The notes: generated from the sequence alone by a model not told the origin. A stretch of DNA of 64,000 bases from an uncultured Dialister sp. (GCA_900314595.1 OMVW01000005.1:1-64000), one strand, 5' to 3'. Positions 25,683-34,231 are shown, numbered from the stretch's first letter. Translations and numbers: made by a program.

Positions 25683-25711
25683 AAAAAGGACATCTGCCGA
25701 TGTCCTTTTTT
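25683..25711. terminator. Bidirectional terminator
   Basis: The stem AAAAAGGACAT/ATGTCCTTTTT is shared by the small peptide gene and the convergent binding-protein gene at 25720. Confidence 0.9.
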
Positions 25712-25719
25712 GATGTTAT

Positions 25720-26520
25720 TTATTTTTTCTCTGCCACTTTGTCCTCGAAGAACCACTTTTTAGAAAGTTCATCATACGTGCCATCGCTCATGACTTTCTT
25801 CAAGGCCCGGTTCACTTCGTCTGCCAGTTTCTGATTGTCTTTTGAAACGGCAATACCAAAATTATCCTCCGCCGGAATGAGTCCCACGATAGTAAGCTTT
25901 GAGGCCCTTCCTGCTTTCAGACCGTAAATGGAGGCGGGTTCATCGGTAATGCCGGCATCGGCTTCTCCCTTTTCCACCGCATCAAATACGCCATTATAGT
26001 CGCCCATGGATTTGATTTTGGCCGGTCCCATTTCCTTGACTTTTGCTTCACTGGTACTTCCCTGCAGGGTGGCCACGGTTTTCCCTTTGATTGCCCCTTC
26101 CCCGCGGAGGCCCGAGTCCTTTTTGACGATAATGGAATAGCCGCTCATTTTATAGTAGGGGTCGGAAAAGGCAACATGTTTTTTCCTTTCGTCCCTGATG
26201 GTAATGGCGGAAATACCCATATCCACTTTTTTATTTTCCACAGCGGAAATAATTTCACCAAAATGCATGGTTTCCACTTTGACTTCCGCATTCATTTCCT
26301 TTGCCACCGCTTTGGCCAGGTCCAGTTCAAAGCCAACCACATGGCCATGTTCATCTTTAAAAGAAAGTGGCGCATAGTCCCCTTCCGTCGCCACGGTGAG
26401 GACTCTACCCGCAGAGGCAGACCTGGGAGCTTCCCTCTCTGGCGCTTTCCCGCAGCCCGCAAAAGCAAGAGATCCTGCGGCAGCCAGAAGTAAAAGGGCC
26501 ATTTTCCAGTTTTTATTCAT
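25720..26520 (-). CDS. Amino-acid ABC transporter substrate-binding lipoprotein (1)
   Basis: It is a family 3 periplasmic binding protein, 266 residues, with lipobox 'LAFAGCG'. The usual pattern is visible: 'TEGDYAPLSFKDEHGHVVGFELDLAKAVAKEM' in pieces 'YAPLSFKDE' and 'VGFELDLAKAV', 'MGISAITIRDERKK', and 'FSDPYYKMSGYSIIV'. It should bind a polar amino acid outside the inner membrane. It is monocistronic: promoter at 26575 and terminator at 25683. No permease gene lies next to it, nor by its two paralogues at 26708 and 27696. Confidence 0.88.
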   Translation of the reverse strand: MNKNWKMALLLLAAAGSLAFAGCGKAPEREAPRSASAGRVLTVATEGDYAPLSFKDEHGHVVGFELDLAKAVAKEMNAEVKVETMHFGEIISAVENKKVDMGISAITIRDERKKHVAFSDPYYKMSGYSIIVKKDSGLRGEGAIKGKTVATLQGSTSEAKVKEMGPAKIKSMGDYNGVFDAVEKGEADAGITDEPASIYGLKAGRASKLTIVGLIPAEDNFGIAVSKDNQKLADEVNRALKKVMSDGTYDELSKKWFFEDKVAEKK

Positions 26521-26574
26521 TTGATTTCCTCCTGTTCTGAAATCAAAGCAATATAGAACGTATTCATCTACTCT

Positions 26575-26603
26575 ACTATATAGGTAACTCCCTATAATTT
26601 CAA
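26575..26603 (-). promoter_or_regulatory. Promoter of binding protein (1)
   Basis: TTGAAA, 17 bases and TATAGT lie on the minus strand. The word GCAATATAGAACGTATTC (plus strand, 26548-26565), with the inverted core GAA-N4-TTC, lies just downstream and recurs near the next promoter at 27596. Confidence 0.7.
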
Positions 26604-26664
26604 TATGCGCTTTTATTTCTTTAATTTTTCAATTTTATATTTTTATATTTTGAAATTATGCCCA

Positions 26665-26701
26665 TAAAAAAACCGTAAAAGCAATTGCTTTCACGGTTTT
26701 T
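26665..26701 (-). terminator. Terminator of binding protein (2)
   Basis: A long stem, AAAACCGT.AAAGC with its complement around AATT, is followed on the minus strand by a T run. Confidence 0.88.
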
Positions 26702-26707
26702 ACATTT

Positions 26708-27523
26708 TTATTTCTTCATAGCCGGCGCTTTATCCACATTTTTGTCAGCAAACCATTTGTCATGAATCTTGTCGTATTCCCCATTTTTCATGAGTTTATC
26801 CAGTGCATCATTGACCTGTTTCTGGAGACCTTCATCTTTTTTATTCAGCAGCATGACAAATCCGCCGGAACCCGGGAGGACGGCCGCCTGTTTCAGTTTG
26901 TCCGAAGCTCCATGAGCCAGGTAGAAACGGGCCACCGGTTTATCGAGAATAAGGGCATCCGCCTCGTTGTCCTCTACAGCTTTGATAATCTGGTCATGGG
27001 AATCATATTCCTTCACTTCCGCCCCGCACCGTTTTGCGGTTTCCACGTAGAGGGTCCCTTTCTGGACAGCCACCTTTTTCCCTTTCAGGTCTTCCGGAGA
27101 TTTGATTTCATTATCATCTTTGCGGGCAAGAACAGATACGCTTTCCTTGCTGTAATAAATGCTGCTGAAATCCACTTTTTCCTGACGGTCTTTCGTCATA
27201 TCCGCAGCAGAAACGGCAATATCTGCCTTGTTATCCACCAGGGCAGGAATCAGTTTATCAAAAGGCGTGGCCTCATAAACGACCTTTGCGCCAAGTTCTT
27301 TGGCCACTGCTTTCGTGATATCCACATCAAAGCCTACGATATTTCCTTTTTCATCTTTGTAGGCAAAAGGCGGATAGGTAGCATTGCATACGACTTTCAG
27401 CTCTTTCTTGACCGGTGCAGATTTGGCAGGAGACGAAGATGCTTTCTCTCCGCCGCAGCCTGCCATTGTGCCTAGAACTGTCAGTGCCAGAACGGCTGCA
27501 CCTGCTTTTGTCCAGTGATTCAT
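26708..27523 (-). CDS. Amino-acid ABC transporter substrate-binding lipoprotein (2)
   Basis: It has 271 residues with lipobox 'GTMAGCG' and the family 3 core ('ATYPPFAYKDEKG', 'VGFDVDITKAVAKEL', 'AVSAADMTKDRQEKVDFSS', and the second-lobe 'GKKVAVQKGTLY'). It should catch an amino acid, perhaps cystine, arginine or another polar residue; the ligand cannot be read off. It has its own promoter (27571) and terminator (26665), so it is regulated apart from its neighbours. Confidence 0.88.
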   Translation of the reverse strand: MNHWTKAGAAVLALTVLGTMAGCGGEKASSSPAKSAPVKKELKVVCNATYPPFAYKDEKGNIVGFDVDITKAVAKELGAKVVYEATPFDKLIPALVDNKADIAVSAADMTKDRQEKVDFSSIYYSKESVSVLARKDDNEIKSPEDLKGKKVAVQKGTLYVETAKRCGAEVKEYDSHDQIIKAVEDNEADALILDKPVARFYLAHGASDKLKQAAVLPGSGGFVMLLNKKDEGLQKQVNDALDKLMKNGEYDKIHDKWFADKNVDKAPAMKK

Positions 27524-27570
27524 AGGGTACCTCCATTGGAAATATATGAACTTGTCCCCATTTTTTCTTC

Positions 27571-27612
27571 ATTATATAAGGACCGTTCTACTTTAGCAAA
27601 TAGAATGTATTC
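27571..27612 (-). promoter_or_regulatory. Promoter of binding protein (2) with a possible operator
   Basis: TTGCTA, 17 bases and TATAAT (27571-27599) form the minus-strand promoter. The word GCAAATAGAATGTATTC (27596-27612) overlaps the -35 and matches the word near promoter (1), with the shared core TAGAAYGTATTC. Confidence 0.68.
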
Positions 27613-27640
27613 CTTTAATTGGGAACAGCAATAAAGAACG

Positions 27641-27678
27641 CAAAAACCGTGAAACGGAAAATCCGTCTCACGGTTTTG
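27641..27678 (-). terminator. Terminator of binding protein (3)
   Basis: The stem AAAACCGTGA.ACGG and its complement are followed on the minus strand by TTTTTGCG. Confidence 0.85.
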
Positions 27679-27695
27679 TTACTTCTTATGGATTA

Positions 27696-28490
27696 TTACT
27701 TCTTCTTTTCGCCGAACCACTTAGCGTAAATCTTATCGTAAGTGCCATCAGCCTTGAGATCTTTCAGCGCTTTATTTACAGCGGCAACCAGTTCTTTCTT
27801 ATCCTTGTTCATGGCAAGAGCAAGCGGTTCGCCGGCTTTCGGGCTGCCTACTGCCTTCAGGTCTTTATCAGCGCCCTTATGGAGATAGTAGAGACCTACC
27901 GGTTTATCGATAACGAATGCATCCAGGGTGCCTGCCTGCAGTTCCATAAAGCCCTGGGAGTTGGTATCCAGCTGTTTTACTTCTGCTGCTTTTGCTTCTT
28001 TGGCCACATTAACCTGATCGGTGCCTACCTGAGCGCCTACTTTCTTGCCTGCCAGATCGGCCCAGTCTTTAATGGAAGTATTGTCTTTCTTGACAATAAT
28101 GGTATAGCCTGCATCGGTATAGTAAGGATCGGAGAAGGAAACAGTCTTTGCTCTTTCCGGGGTAGCATTCATAGCTGCGGCTACGATATCGATCTGGCCT
28201 GCCTGAACAGCCGGAATCAGTGCATCAAAGCCCATGGACTTGAATTCCATTTTACTGCCCATCTTCTTGATGATAGCATCAGTAAGATCCAGGTCAAAGC
28301 CTACATATTTATCATTTTCAGTAAATTCAAATGGCGGGTAGGTGGTTTCTGAACCTACGCGGATTACCGGCGGAATTCCGCCAGCTGCAGAAGATGCAGC
28401 TTTTTTGTCTCCACCGCCGCAGCCTGCTGCCAGAAGGGTAGCAGCCATAGCGCCCATTGCCAATGCGATTTTCAGTTTTTTACCCATCAT
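27696..28490 (-). CDS. Amino-acid ABC transporter substrate-binding lipoprotein (3)
   Basis: It has 264 residues from the chosen start, lipobox 'LLAAGCG', and the family 3 core ('VGSETTYPPFEFTENDKYVG' in pieces 'TTYPPFEF' and 'VGFDLDLTDAI', 'VAAAMNATPERAKTVSFSD', 'GKKVGAQVGTDQVNV'). The glutamine-binding (GlnH) type is the closest by eye. The start at 28490 is preferred because GGAG lies nine bases upstream; the ATG at 28511 has no ribosome site. The promoter is at 28639. No transporter membrane or ATPase subunits lie nearby. Confidence 0.88.
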   Translation of the reverse strand: MMGKKLKIALAMGAMAATLLAAGCGGGDKKAASSAAGGIPPVIRVGSETTYPPFEFTENDKYVGFDLDLTDAIIKKMGSKMEFKSMGFDALIPAVQAGQIDIVAAAMNATPERAKTVSFSDPYYTDAGYTIIVKKDNTSIKDWADLAGKKVGAQVGTDQVNVAKEAKAAEVKQLDTNSQGFMELQAGTLDAFVIDKPVGLYYLHKGADKDLKAVGSPKAGEPLALAMNKDKKELVAAVNKALKDLKADGTYDKIYAKWFGEKKK

Positions 28491-28638
28491 AACGATCATC
28501 TCCAGATTCATTACCTCTGCGAAGGGCCTGCATATTTATCCCTTCCCTCCGCTGAAAAAGCTGCTGAGAAATACGGATGATTTCCCATTTCTCCTATCGA
28601 TGCCCAAGCATCAACGGAATTTCTGTATTTTCAGTATC

Positions 28639-28666
28639 TTTATACAAGCTATGCATATTTTATCAA
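28639..28666 (-). promoter_or_regulatory. Promoter of binding protein (3)
   Basis: TTGATA, 16 bases and TATAAA lie on the minus strand. Confidence 0.75.
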
Positions 28667-28989
28667 TTTCTTGTATAACTGTCAATTGTTTTTAAAAGAT
28701 ATAAGGATTTTATTATGAATATTTTTCACCCGCCCCTGCCTTCTGAAAATCTCTCCTATAAAGAAATACTGTTTTTACATTAAAATATATTACTTATTAA
28801 ATTGAATGACGAGATTACATTGACCCCCGCCCACTTATCATGATATTATTTTATATACGAGTCCCCAAACGGGCTGAATTTATGATTTGTTAAATTCTGT
28901 ATAATGAATAGATACACTTCCTGCTTTATACTGAAAAAGATAAAGATTCTCTCTGTTTTCAAGACCCGCCGGGCGGGCAAAAGGTGCTT
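28667..28989 (+). promoter_or_regulatory. Promoter region of the dedA gene cluster
   Basis: This spacer has no gene. It holds plus-strand candidates TTGACC-18-TATTAT (about 28820-28850) and a perfect TATAAT at 28900-28905 without a clear -35. The ribosome site AAAGG ends five bases before the dedA ATG. Confidence 0.45.
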
Positions 28990-29577
28990 ATGGAACTAAT
29001 TATTACATTCCTTTCGGACTGGGGGTACCTTGCCCTCTTTATCTGCATGGTGCTGGAAAATATGAATGTCCCCATTCCCAGTGAAATCATCCTGGGCTTC
29101 GCAGGATTTCTTGTGTCCCAGGATATATTTTCTTTCTGGCCAACTGTCATCATCGGGACCGTTGCCGGCATAGCCGGTTCTGTCGGTTCCTACTACATGG
29201 GATATCATGGCGGGAGAGACCTCATCCTGAAGCATACGGCCAAAGGAGGCCTGGGGGCAAAGAAAATGATTGCCGCCAAAGACTGGTTTGAAAATTATGG
29301 AGCCATTGCCGTTTTCACAGGAAGGCTCCTCCCCGGCGTTCGTACTTTTATTTCCCTTCCTGCAGGTATCGCACAGTTCCCCATGGGGCAGTTCATTCTG
29401 CTCACTATTCTGGGTACCGTTCCCTGGACGATGTTCCTTGTCTACATGGGTTCCATTCTTGGCCACAACTGGCGTATGCTTCTTGATTACAAATGGGAAA
29501 TCGCAGGTGTGTGCGTCCTCATTTCTGCCATTGTCGCCGGCGGGTATTATCTGTATCACAAAAGAAAAGCCAAATGA
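28990..29577 (+). CDS. DedA family membrane protein
   Basis: It is an inner-membrane protein of 195 residues with five or six helices. It shows the DedA signature: 'ENMNVPIPSEIILGFAGFL', 'GSVGSYYMGYHGGR', and 'FTGRLLPGVRTFISLPAGIAQ' in pieces, including the conserved Arg of 'GRLLPGVRT'. Several DedA proteins move undecaprenyl phosphate or phosphatidylethanolamine across the membrane. Its stop overlaps the ATG of the next gene (ATGA), a GT-C glycosyltransferase that would release undecaprenyl phosphate, so a lipid-carrier recycling role fits. A GTG at 28984 is an alternative start. Confidence 0.92.
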   Translation: MELIITFLSDWGYLALFICMVLENMNVPIPSEIILGFAGFLVSQDIFSFWPTVIIGTVAGIAGSVGSYYMGYHGGRDLILKHTAKGGLGAKKMIAAKDWFENYGAIAVFTGRLLPGVRTFISLPAGIAQFPMGQFILLTILGTVPWTMFLVYMGSILGHNWRMLLDYKWEIAGVCVLISAIVAGGYYLYHKRKAK

Positions 29578-31169
29578 AAATCAATAAAAACTGTATTTCT
29601 CTTTTTATATTCTGCCTTCTCCTCTATGGCACTTTCTGTGGTCTCATACCGCTTCTGGATCCCGATGAACCGGTCTATGGGGAAACCGCCCGGGAAATGC
29701 TTCTGACGGGAGACTGGATCTCACCCCGTATTTATGGGGAATTCTGGTATGACAAGCCTCCTCTTTTTTACTGGCTGGAAGCCATTTCCTTCTCTATTTT
29801 TGGCATATCTACCTGGTCTGCCCGTTTTCCATCGGTCCTTCTTGGCGCCCTGACACCGGTATATCTGTACATGAGTTCCAGAAAGCTGATCGGTGAAAAC
29901 GCCGCCCTCCGGGGAGCTTTTATTTGTGCCTCCTCTCTGGAAATCATTGTCCTGGCCCGGTCCAGCGTTACCGACACGCTTCTGACCTTTACCCTGACTC
30001 TGGCGCTCATGAGTTTTCTCCGAAAAGAATATTTTCCGGCCTATATTTCCTGCGGTCTCGCCCTTCTTGCCAAAGGTCCCATCGGCTTCGGATTTCCTGC
30101 CCTTATCGTGGGATTGTGGATGATTTTCACAAAACAGTTTAATCTGAAAAATATCCTTGGTCTCAAATGGTACTGGGGAATTCCTTTGGCCTGCCTGGTG
30201 GGCCTTCCCTGGTATATCGAAATGGGCATGCTCCATGGGGATGCTTTCATCGATACATTCCTGGGCTACCACAATATCACCCGTTTCACCAGTCCCGAAC
30301 ATGCGGGGCAGAATCATTACTGGCTTTACATCGTGGTGCTGCTGGCCGGTTTTTATCCCTGGTGCGGGACCCTTCCGGGCATCTGCCGGAGGGCAAAGGC
30401 CTGGTTTAAAGATAAAGTGCTGGCTTATTTCATGGTCTGGGCCGCTTTCATTTTTATTTTCTTTTCAATTTCCTCTACCCAGCTTTTTTCCTATATCCTT
30501 CCCATGTTCCCGCCCCTGTCTCTTCTGGCGGGGAAATATATGACGGACTGTGAGGAGACCGGTCATTTTTCAAAAACTTTCCTTGCTTTCCATCTCCTTT
30601 TTGCCTTTGCTTCTGCCACAGCCATCGCTCTGGCTCCGGTGGAACCGGTGGGAGGACTTCCCGTGCGGATTGCTGTCGTCCTTTTCATGACGGCAGCTGC
30701 CCTGTATGCGGCATGGAACCTGAAGAAAGGATATTTCCGCCATTTCATGGTTTCCCAGGGAGCATTGATCCTTATTTTTGTCATTTCCGTATGGGGTGTC
30801 TTTGCTCCTTCCGTTTCTTCCAAATTCACTTCCAAAGTGATTGCTGAAGACTTTGCAGTGATGGAAAAAGACCCCGCCATTCCCATTTATATCGATACCT
30901 TCTACCGGCCGTCAGTGGCTTTCTATACCGGTATTTACGGTAAAGCGCTGCCGGAATTTGATCTGCGTAAAAAAGCAGTGGATGATAAGAACGAAGAAAA
31001 AGGGGTCCTTCTCCCAGGCAAGGATGAGGAAACCCTTCCTGATACCGCCTATATTTTAGTCCAGAAAAAAATCCTCAAAAACTGGCCGGAATCAGAGAAG
31101 AAGAACCTTTACCTGCTGTGGGAAAAAGACACAGCCTGCGTATTTCTTAAACAGGAGGTCGCCATTTGA
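29574..31169 (+). CDS. ArnT-like GT-C glycosyltransferase (1)
   Basis: This integral membrane enzyme of the PMT/ArnT family has 531 residues and about 12 helices. The first outer loop reads 'LLDPDEPVYGETAREMLLTGDW' in pieces 'DPDEPVYGE' and 'REMLLTGDW', followed by 'YDKPPLFYWL', the classic signature with the Asp-Glu pair; 'SSVTDTLL' holds a second conserved Asp. Relatives move sugars from undecaprenyl phosphate to lipid A or other acceptors on the outer face of the inner membrane. It overlaps dedA and its own paralogue downstream, so the three are co-translated. Sugar and acceptor are unknown. Confidence 0.88.
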   Translation: MKINKNCISLFIFCLLLYGTFCGLIPLLDPDEPVYGETAREMLLTGDWISPRIYGEFWYDKPPLFYWLEAISFSIFGISTWSARFPSVLLGALTPVYLYMSSRKLIGENAALRGAFICASSLEIIVLARSSVTDTLLTFTLTLALMSFLRKEYFPAYISCGLALLAKGPIGFGFPALIVGLWMIFTKQFNLKNILGLKWYWGIPLACLVGLPWYIEMGMLHGDAFIDTFLGYHNITRFTSPEHAGQNHYWLYIVVLLAGFYPWCGTLPGICRRAKAWFKDKVLAYFMVWAAFIFIFFSISSTQLFSYILPMFPPLSLLAGKYMTDCEETGHFSKTFLAFHLLFAFASATAIALAPVEPVGGLPVRIAVVLFMTAAALYAAWNLKKGYFRHFMVSQGALILIFVISVWGVFAPSVSSKFTSKVIAEDFAVMEKDPAIPIYIDTFYRPSVAFYTGIYGKALPEFDLRKKAVDDKNEEKGVLLPGKDEETLPDTAYILVQKKILKNWPESEKKNLYLLWEKDTACVFLKQEVAI

Positions 31170-32938
31170 GCAGTACAAGACATAGAAACAGTAGAAACAG
31201 AAACCAGTCCTCTTCCGAAAATATTTCTAAAGAATCAAAGACTCCCGCCACCCTTTTCTTTTTCTTCCTTACCGCTTTCATCTTCCTTCTCTGGGGAAGC
31301 TGGCTCCTGCCGGTAACTGACCCGGTAGAATCGAACTATGCTTTAACCGCAAAAGAAATGGTCCTCTCCGGTGACTGGATGAGTCCCCAAATCTATGGAA
31401 CTTACTGGTATGACAAGCCCATCATGGTATACTGGCTTCTTTCCATTTCCTATACTCTTCTGGGCTTCACGGATCTTGCCTCAAGGCTTCCCGCCGTTTT
31501 CTGCGGTGCCCTTTCCGTGATGATACTTATCTGGTACATGATCCGGATTAAGAAAGACAATATCATTGCCGTCTGGTCAGGTGTCATGCTTGCCATTTCT
31601 CTTGAATTCTGGGTCATTTCCCATGCCATCATCACAGACAGTATGCTGCTGCTCTTTACGATTCCCACCATGCTTTCGGGCTATATCGGAGCGATGGAAG
31701 GCAATAAAAAACACCTCGTTATCGCCTATGCGGCAGCGGGTCTTGCCTGCCTTTCCAAAGGTCCGGTAGGCCTGGTCCTGCCGGGAGCGCTCCTTCTTTT
31801 CTGGTGCCTCTCCATGAAATCAGGGAAAATGGCAGCCCGTCTCTTCCCCTGGCAGGGAATCCTTGCCTTCTTTCTCGTAGTCCTTCCCTGGTATGGGGGA
31901 ATGGTCCTTATTCATGGCAGTGATTTTATCACCCAGTTCCTGGGCCTTCACAATATAGTACGAGCCACTTCTTCTGAGCATCCGGCTGATAACCACTGGT
32001 ATTACTATCTGGTGCTTCTTCCCGCAGCCCTTCTCCCCTGGACTTTCACTTCCTTTTATGAAATGGTGAAAGGCTGGAAGGAGAAAATCCCTTTCTATAA
32101 ATTCCTCATGGTCTGGTGCTGGGGTACCATTCTTTTCTACACCTTAATGGCCACGAAATATGTCACCTATACGTATATTGCCGTAGTTCCTGCCATCATT
32201 CTGGCTGCCTTTTCGGCACCAAAAATCAGGGAAGGAGAAAAATGGCCTTCCATTACAGCTGCCACCGGATTCTTCCTTTTCCTTGCCATCGCCCTGGCCG
32301 GTTCTTTCTACATCAAAGAAGGCTCCTGGTGGGTGCTCTATGTGGTCATTATCTACGCCGTTTACGCTCTCCTCATCCGCTGGAAAAAGAATATCGGCAG
32401 GAGGCTTACCACTATGGCCGCTGTCACGGCTTCCGTTTTCCTCTGCCTCATGATGGAGGGGCTTCCCCATTATATTCCCCGCCGGTCTGCCGTGGACACG
32501 GCTTCGGAAATTTTTGAAAGGAAGGGCGACCATTATTTCTTCCGTTCCTATCCTGCAGGCTACACATTTTACACCGGTGAAATCGCCACCCGCCTCGTAC
32601 CGCCGCCAGTGAATGAGGAGAAGCGAAATCCACTCTGGAATGAAAAATACGTGATGCCTTCCATCTCGGATCAGGAATTCATGGAAAAGCATCAAAAGCA
32701 GACCACCCCCGTATTCCTCTTTGTCTCAAAGAGCGATGAGAAATACTTCGGCCTCTGGTTCTACAAACATAGTTTTATGCCGGTGCAGCAGTTTATAAAT
32801 GGTACCATTTACATCATGACCCCGGAAGAAGATGTGCCCGGTTCCTTCAAGGAAGCTAAAGAGAAAATACAGGATGAAATGGAAAAAGACAGTGAAAACG
32901 GTACACTCCCTCCCAAGCCGGGCCCTTCGGGGAATTAA
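31166..32938 (+). CDS. ArnT-like GT-C glycosyltransferase (2)
   Basis: This paralogue of the preceding gene has 590 residues. It starts at TTG (31166) seven bases after AGGAGG and overlaps the previous stop. The signature is 'DPVESNYALTAKEMVLSGDW' in pieces, with 'YDKPIMVYWL', and the later Asp of 'AIITDSML' is kept. The first-loop Asp of the Asp-Glu pair is Val here, so catalysis may differ or be lost. A basic, Ser/Asn-rich N-terminal tail (1-28) precedes the first helix, and a charged tail ends the protein. Likely role: sugar transfer to an envelope lipid, or a partner of copy 1. Confidence 0.84.
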   Translation: MSSTRHRNSRNRNQSSSENISKESKTPATLFFFFLTAFIFLLWGSWLLPVTDPVESNYALTAKEMVLSGDWMSPQIYGTYWYDKPIMVYWLLSISYTLLGFTDLASRLPAVFCGALSVMILIWYMIRIKKDNIIAVWSGVMLAISLEFWVISHAIITDSMLLLFTIPTMLSGYIGAMEGNKKHLVIAYAAAGLACLSKGPVGLVLPGALLLFWCLSMKSGKMAARLFPWQGILAFFLVVLPWYGGMVLIHGSDFITQFLGLHNIVRATSSEHPADNHWYYYLVLLPAALLPWTFTSFYEMVKGWKEKIPFYKFLMVWCWGTILFYTLMATKYVTYTYIAVVPAIILAAFSAPKIREGEKWPSITAATGFFLFLAIALAGSFYIKEGSWWVLYVVIIYAVYALLIRWKKNIGRRLTTMAAVTASVFLCLMMEGLPHYIPRRSAVDTASEIFERKGDHYFFRSYPAGYTFYTGEIATRLVPPPVNEEKRNPLWNEKYVMPSISDQEFMEKHQKQTTPVFLFVSKSDEKYFGLWFYKHSFMPVQQFINGTIYIMTPEEDVPGSFKEAKEKIQDEMEKDSENGTLPPKPGPSGN

Positions 32939-32954
32939 CAGAAAAGAGGCTGCC

Positions 32955-33644
32955 ATGAAGAAAGATTTTTCTGATTTCATGAAATATCTCATTGCTTTTA
33001 AAGGGGAAAATACCTTTAATCCCTGGAATGATTTCAACCCGGATTATGATGTACCGGGCGCTGTTTCCATACGAAGAGATAATCTGATGGATTACTTTAC
33101 CCGGCGTATGGGAAAAGCGAAAATCCTTCTCATCGCCGAAGCCTGCGGTTATCAGGGAGGGCAATTCTCCGGAATCGCCATGACCTGCGAGCGAATGATT
33201 TTGAATTTCCATCCTGCCGTAAACAGTGAAATGATTTTAGGACGGGAGGGTCTCAGGACAAGCAGGACCGACAGCCCCTTCATTACCAAACCGGCGCAGG
33301 TGGAAAAAGGTTTCAATGAACCCACAGACTCTGTCGTCTGGAAAGCCTGCCTTGAAGCAGGACTCTCTCCGGATGAATTTATCCTCTGGAATATTTTCCC
33401 TTTCCATCCCTATAAAAAAGGAAACCTCCTAACCAACCGCACGCCCACAGATGAGGAACTTGGTATCGGCCTTTCCTATACAAAGAAATTATTGGAGATT
33501 ACCGGTCCACTTCCCATTTTTGCCATCGGGAAGAAGAGCGAAACTACACTGACCGAAGCCGGTTTCAAAGTTACCGGCCTTCGCCATCCCGCCAACGGGG
33601 GAGCAAATATCTTCCGCATGCAGCTAAAGGAAGCGATGAAATAG
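32955..33644 (+). CDS. Uracil-DNA glycosylase superfamily protein
   Basis: It has 229 residues of the UDG fold. Motif 1 reads 'LIAEACGYQGGQFSGIAMTCER', here split, with 'LIAEACGYQGG' as the water-activating loop region. 'LWNIFPFHPY' and the C-terminal 'LRHPANGG' match the binding and leucine-loop motifs. These enzymes remove uracil or related damaged bases from DNA. It differs from the common Ung (family 1) motif, so family 4/5-type or a relative is more likely. The start at 32955 is the ATG after GAGG; the longer upstream frame lies within the previous gene. It sits 16 bases after the GT-C gene. Confidence 0.78.
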   Translation: MKKDFSDFMKYLIAFKGENTFNPWNDFNPDYDVPGAVSIRRDNLMDYFTRRMGKAKILLIAEACGYQGGQFSGIAMTCERMILNFHPAVNSEMILGREGLRTSRTDSPFITKPAQVEKGFNEPTDSVVWKACLEAGLSPDEFILWNIFPFHPYKKGNLLTNRTPTDEELGIGLSYTKKLLEITGPLPIFAIGKKSETTLTEAGFKVTGLRHPANGGANIFRMQLKEAMK

Positions 33645-33648
33645 TATA

Positions 33649-33754
33649 TTCGTTGTTCGCTGCCCGTTGTTCGTCAGCCATTAGCAATCAGCCGCAAGCT
33701 GCCGGCTATTCACTATCAGCCATCCGCCATTTCCCATCAACTATTAGCCATTTT
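33649..33754 (+). repeat. Long composite heptanucleotide-period repeat
   Basis: It starts four bases after the glycosylase stop. The first part (33649-33674) is the TTCGTTG type. The second part (about 33675-33754) reads as eleven consecutive 7-mers: CAGCCAT, TAGCAAT, CAGCCGC, AAGCTGC, CGGCTAT, TCACTAT, CAGCCAT, CCGCCAT, TTCCCAT, CAACTAT, TAGCCAT. Most end in an AT-like pair at the same phase. Confidence 0.72.
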
Positions 33755-33774
33755 CATAAAAAGCTGGTCATTAC

Positions 33775-34185
33775 ATGCTGGATAAAATCATTTTAAAATT
33801 TTTCCCCTCTACAGAGCGATTCTGGGAAGTTTTCCGTTTTCTCATGGTAGGCGGTTCCTGCTTTCTGCTGGAATATTTCCTCCTCTTTGCCCTGACGGAA
33901 TTCGCAGGCTTTGATCCCTTGATTTCCGCCCCCATCGCCTTTACCGTATCCCTGATCGTGAACTATATCCTCTGCGTCTACGTGGTGTTCCACGCGGAAA
34001 ACCAGTCGGGCCGGCAGATGTTTTTCTTCATCCTCACCTCCATCATGGGCCTTGGCATCAATCAGCTGGTCATGTGGTTCTTCATCGATATCATCGGAAT
34101 CTGGTATATGTTTGCTAAGGTTATCGCTTCAGCGATTGTCATGATCTGGAATTATTTCACAAAGAGGTATATTTTGAAGAAGTGA
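33775..34185 (+). CDS. GtrA-like membrane protein
   Basis: It has 136 residues with four helices, the GtrA/DPMS3 family size. 'FRFLMVGGSCFLLEYFLLFAL' in pieces ('FRFLMVGGS') opens it, and the conserved basic end 'WNYFTKRYILKK' closes it. Members help move undecaprenyl-phosphate-bound sugars across the inner membrane or hold a GT2 partner there. The convergent gene at 34384 is just such a GT2 enzyme. The ribosome site is weak. Confidence 0.88.
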   Translation: MLDKIILKFFPSTERFWEVFRFLMVGGSCFLLEYFLLFALTEFAGFDPLISAPIAFTVSLIVNYILCVYVVFHAENQSGRQMFFFILTSIMGLGINQLVMWFFIDIIGIWYMFAKVIASAIVMIWNYFTKRYILKK

Positions 34186-34207
34186 AATATCACAAGTTAA
34201 CGGTTTT

Positions 34208-34231
34208 CGTTCTTCGTTGCTCGTTGTTCGG
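34208..34231 (+). repeat. Heptanucleotide-period repeat, left arm of an inverted pair
   Basis: It reads TTCTTCG, TTGCTCG, TTGTTCG within 34208-34231. Its near-copy lies inverted at 34343-34366, on the other side of the terminator; 21 of 24 bases match. Confidence 0.75.

Noticed and set aside
28984..32938. A defence island around the DedA and GT-C genes
   Set aside because: All recognisable genes there belong to envelope glycosylation or base-excision repair; no defence module was seen.
32832..32954. Longer N-terminus for the uracil-DNA glycosylase
   Set aside because: The extra 41 codons overlap the previous gene and are basic and unstructured; a ribosome site precedes ATG 32955.
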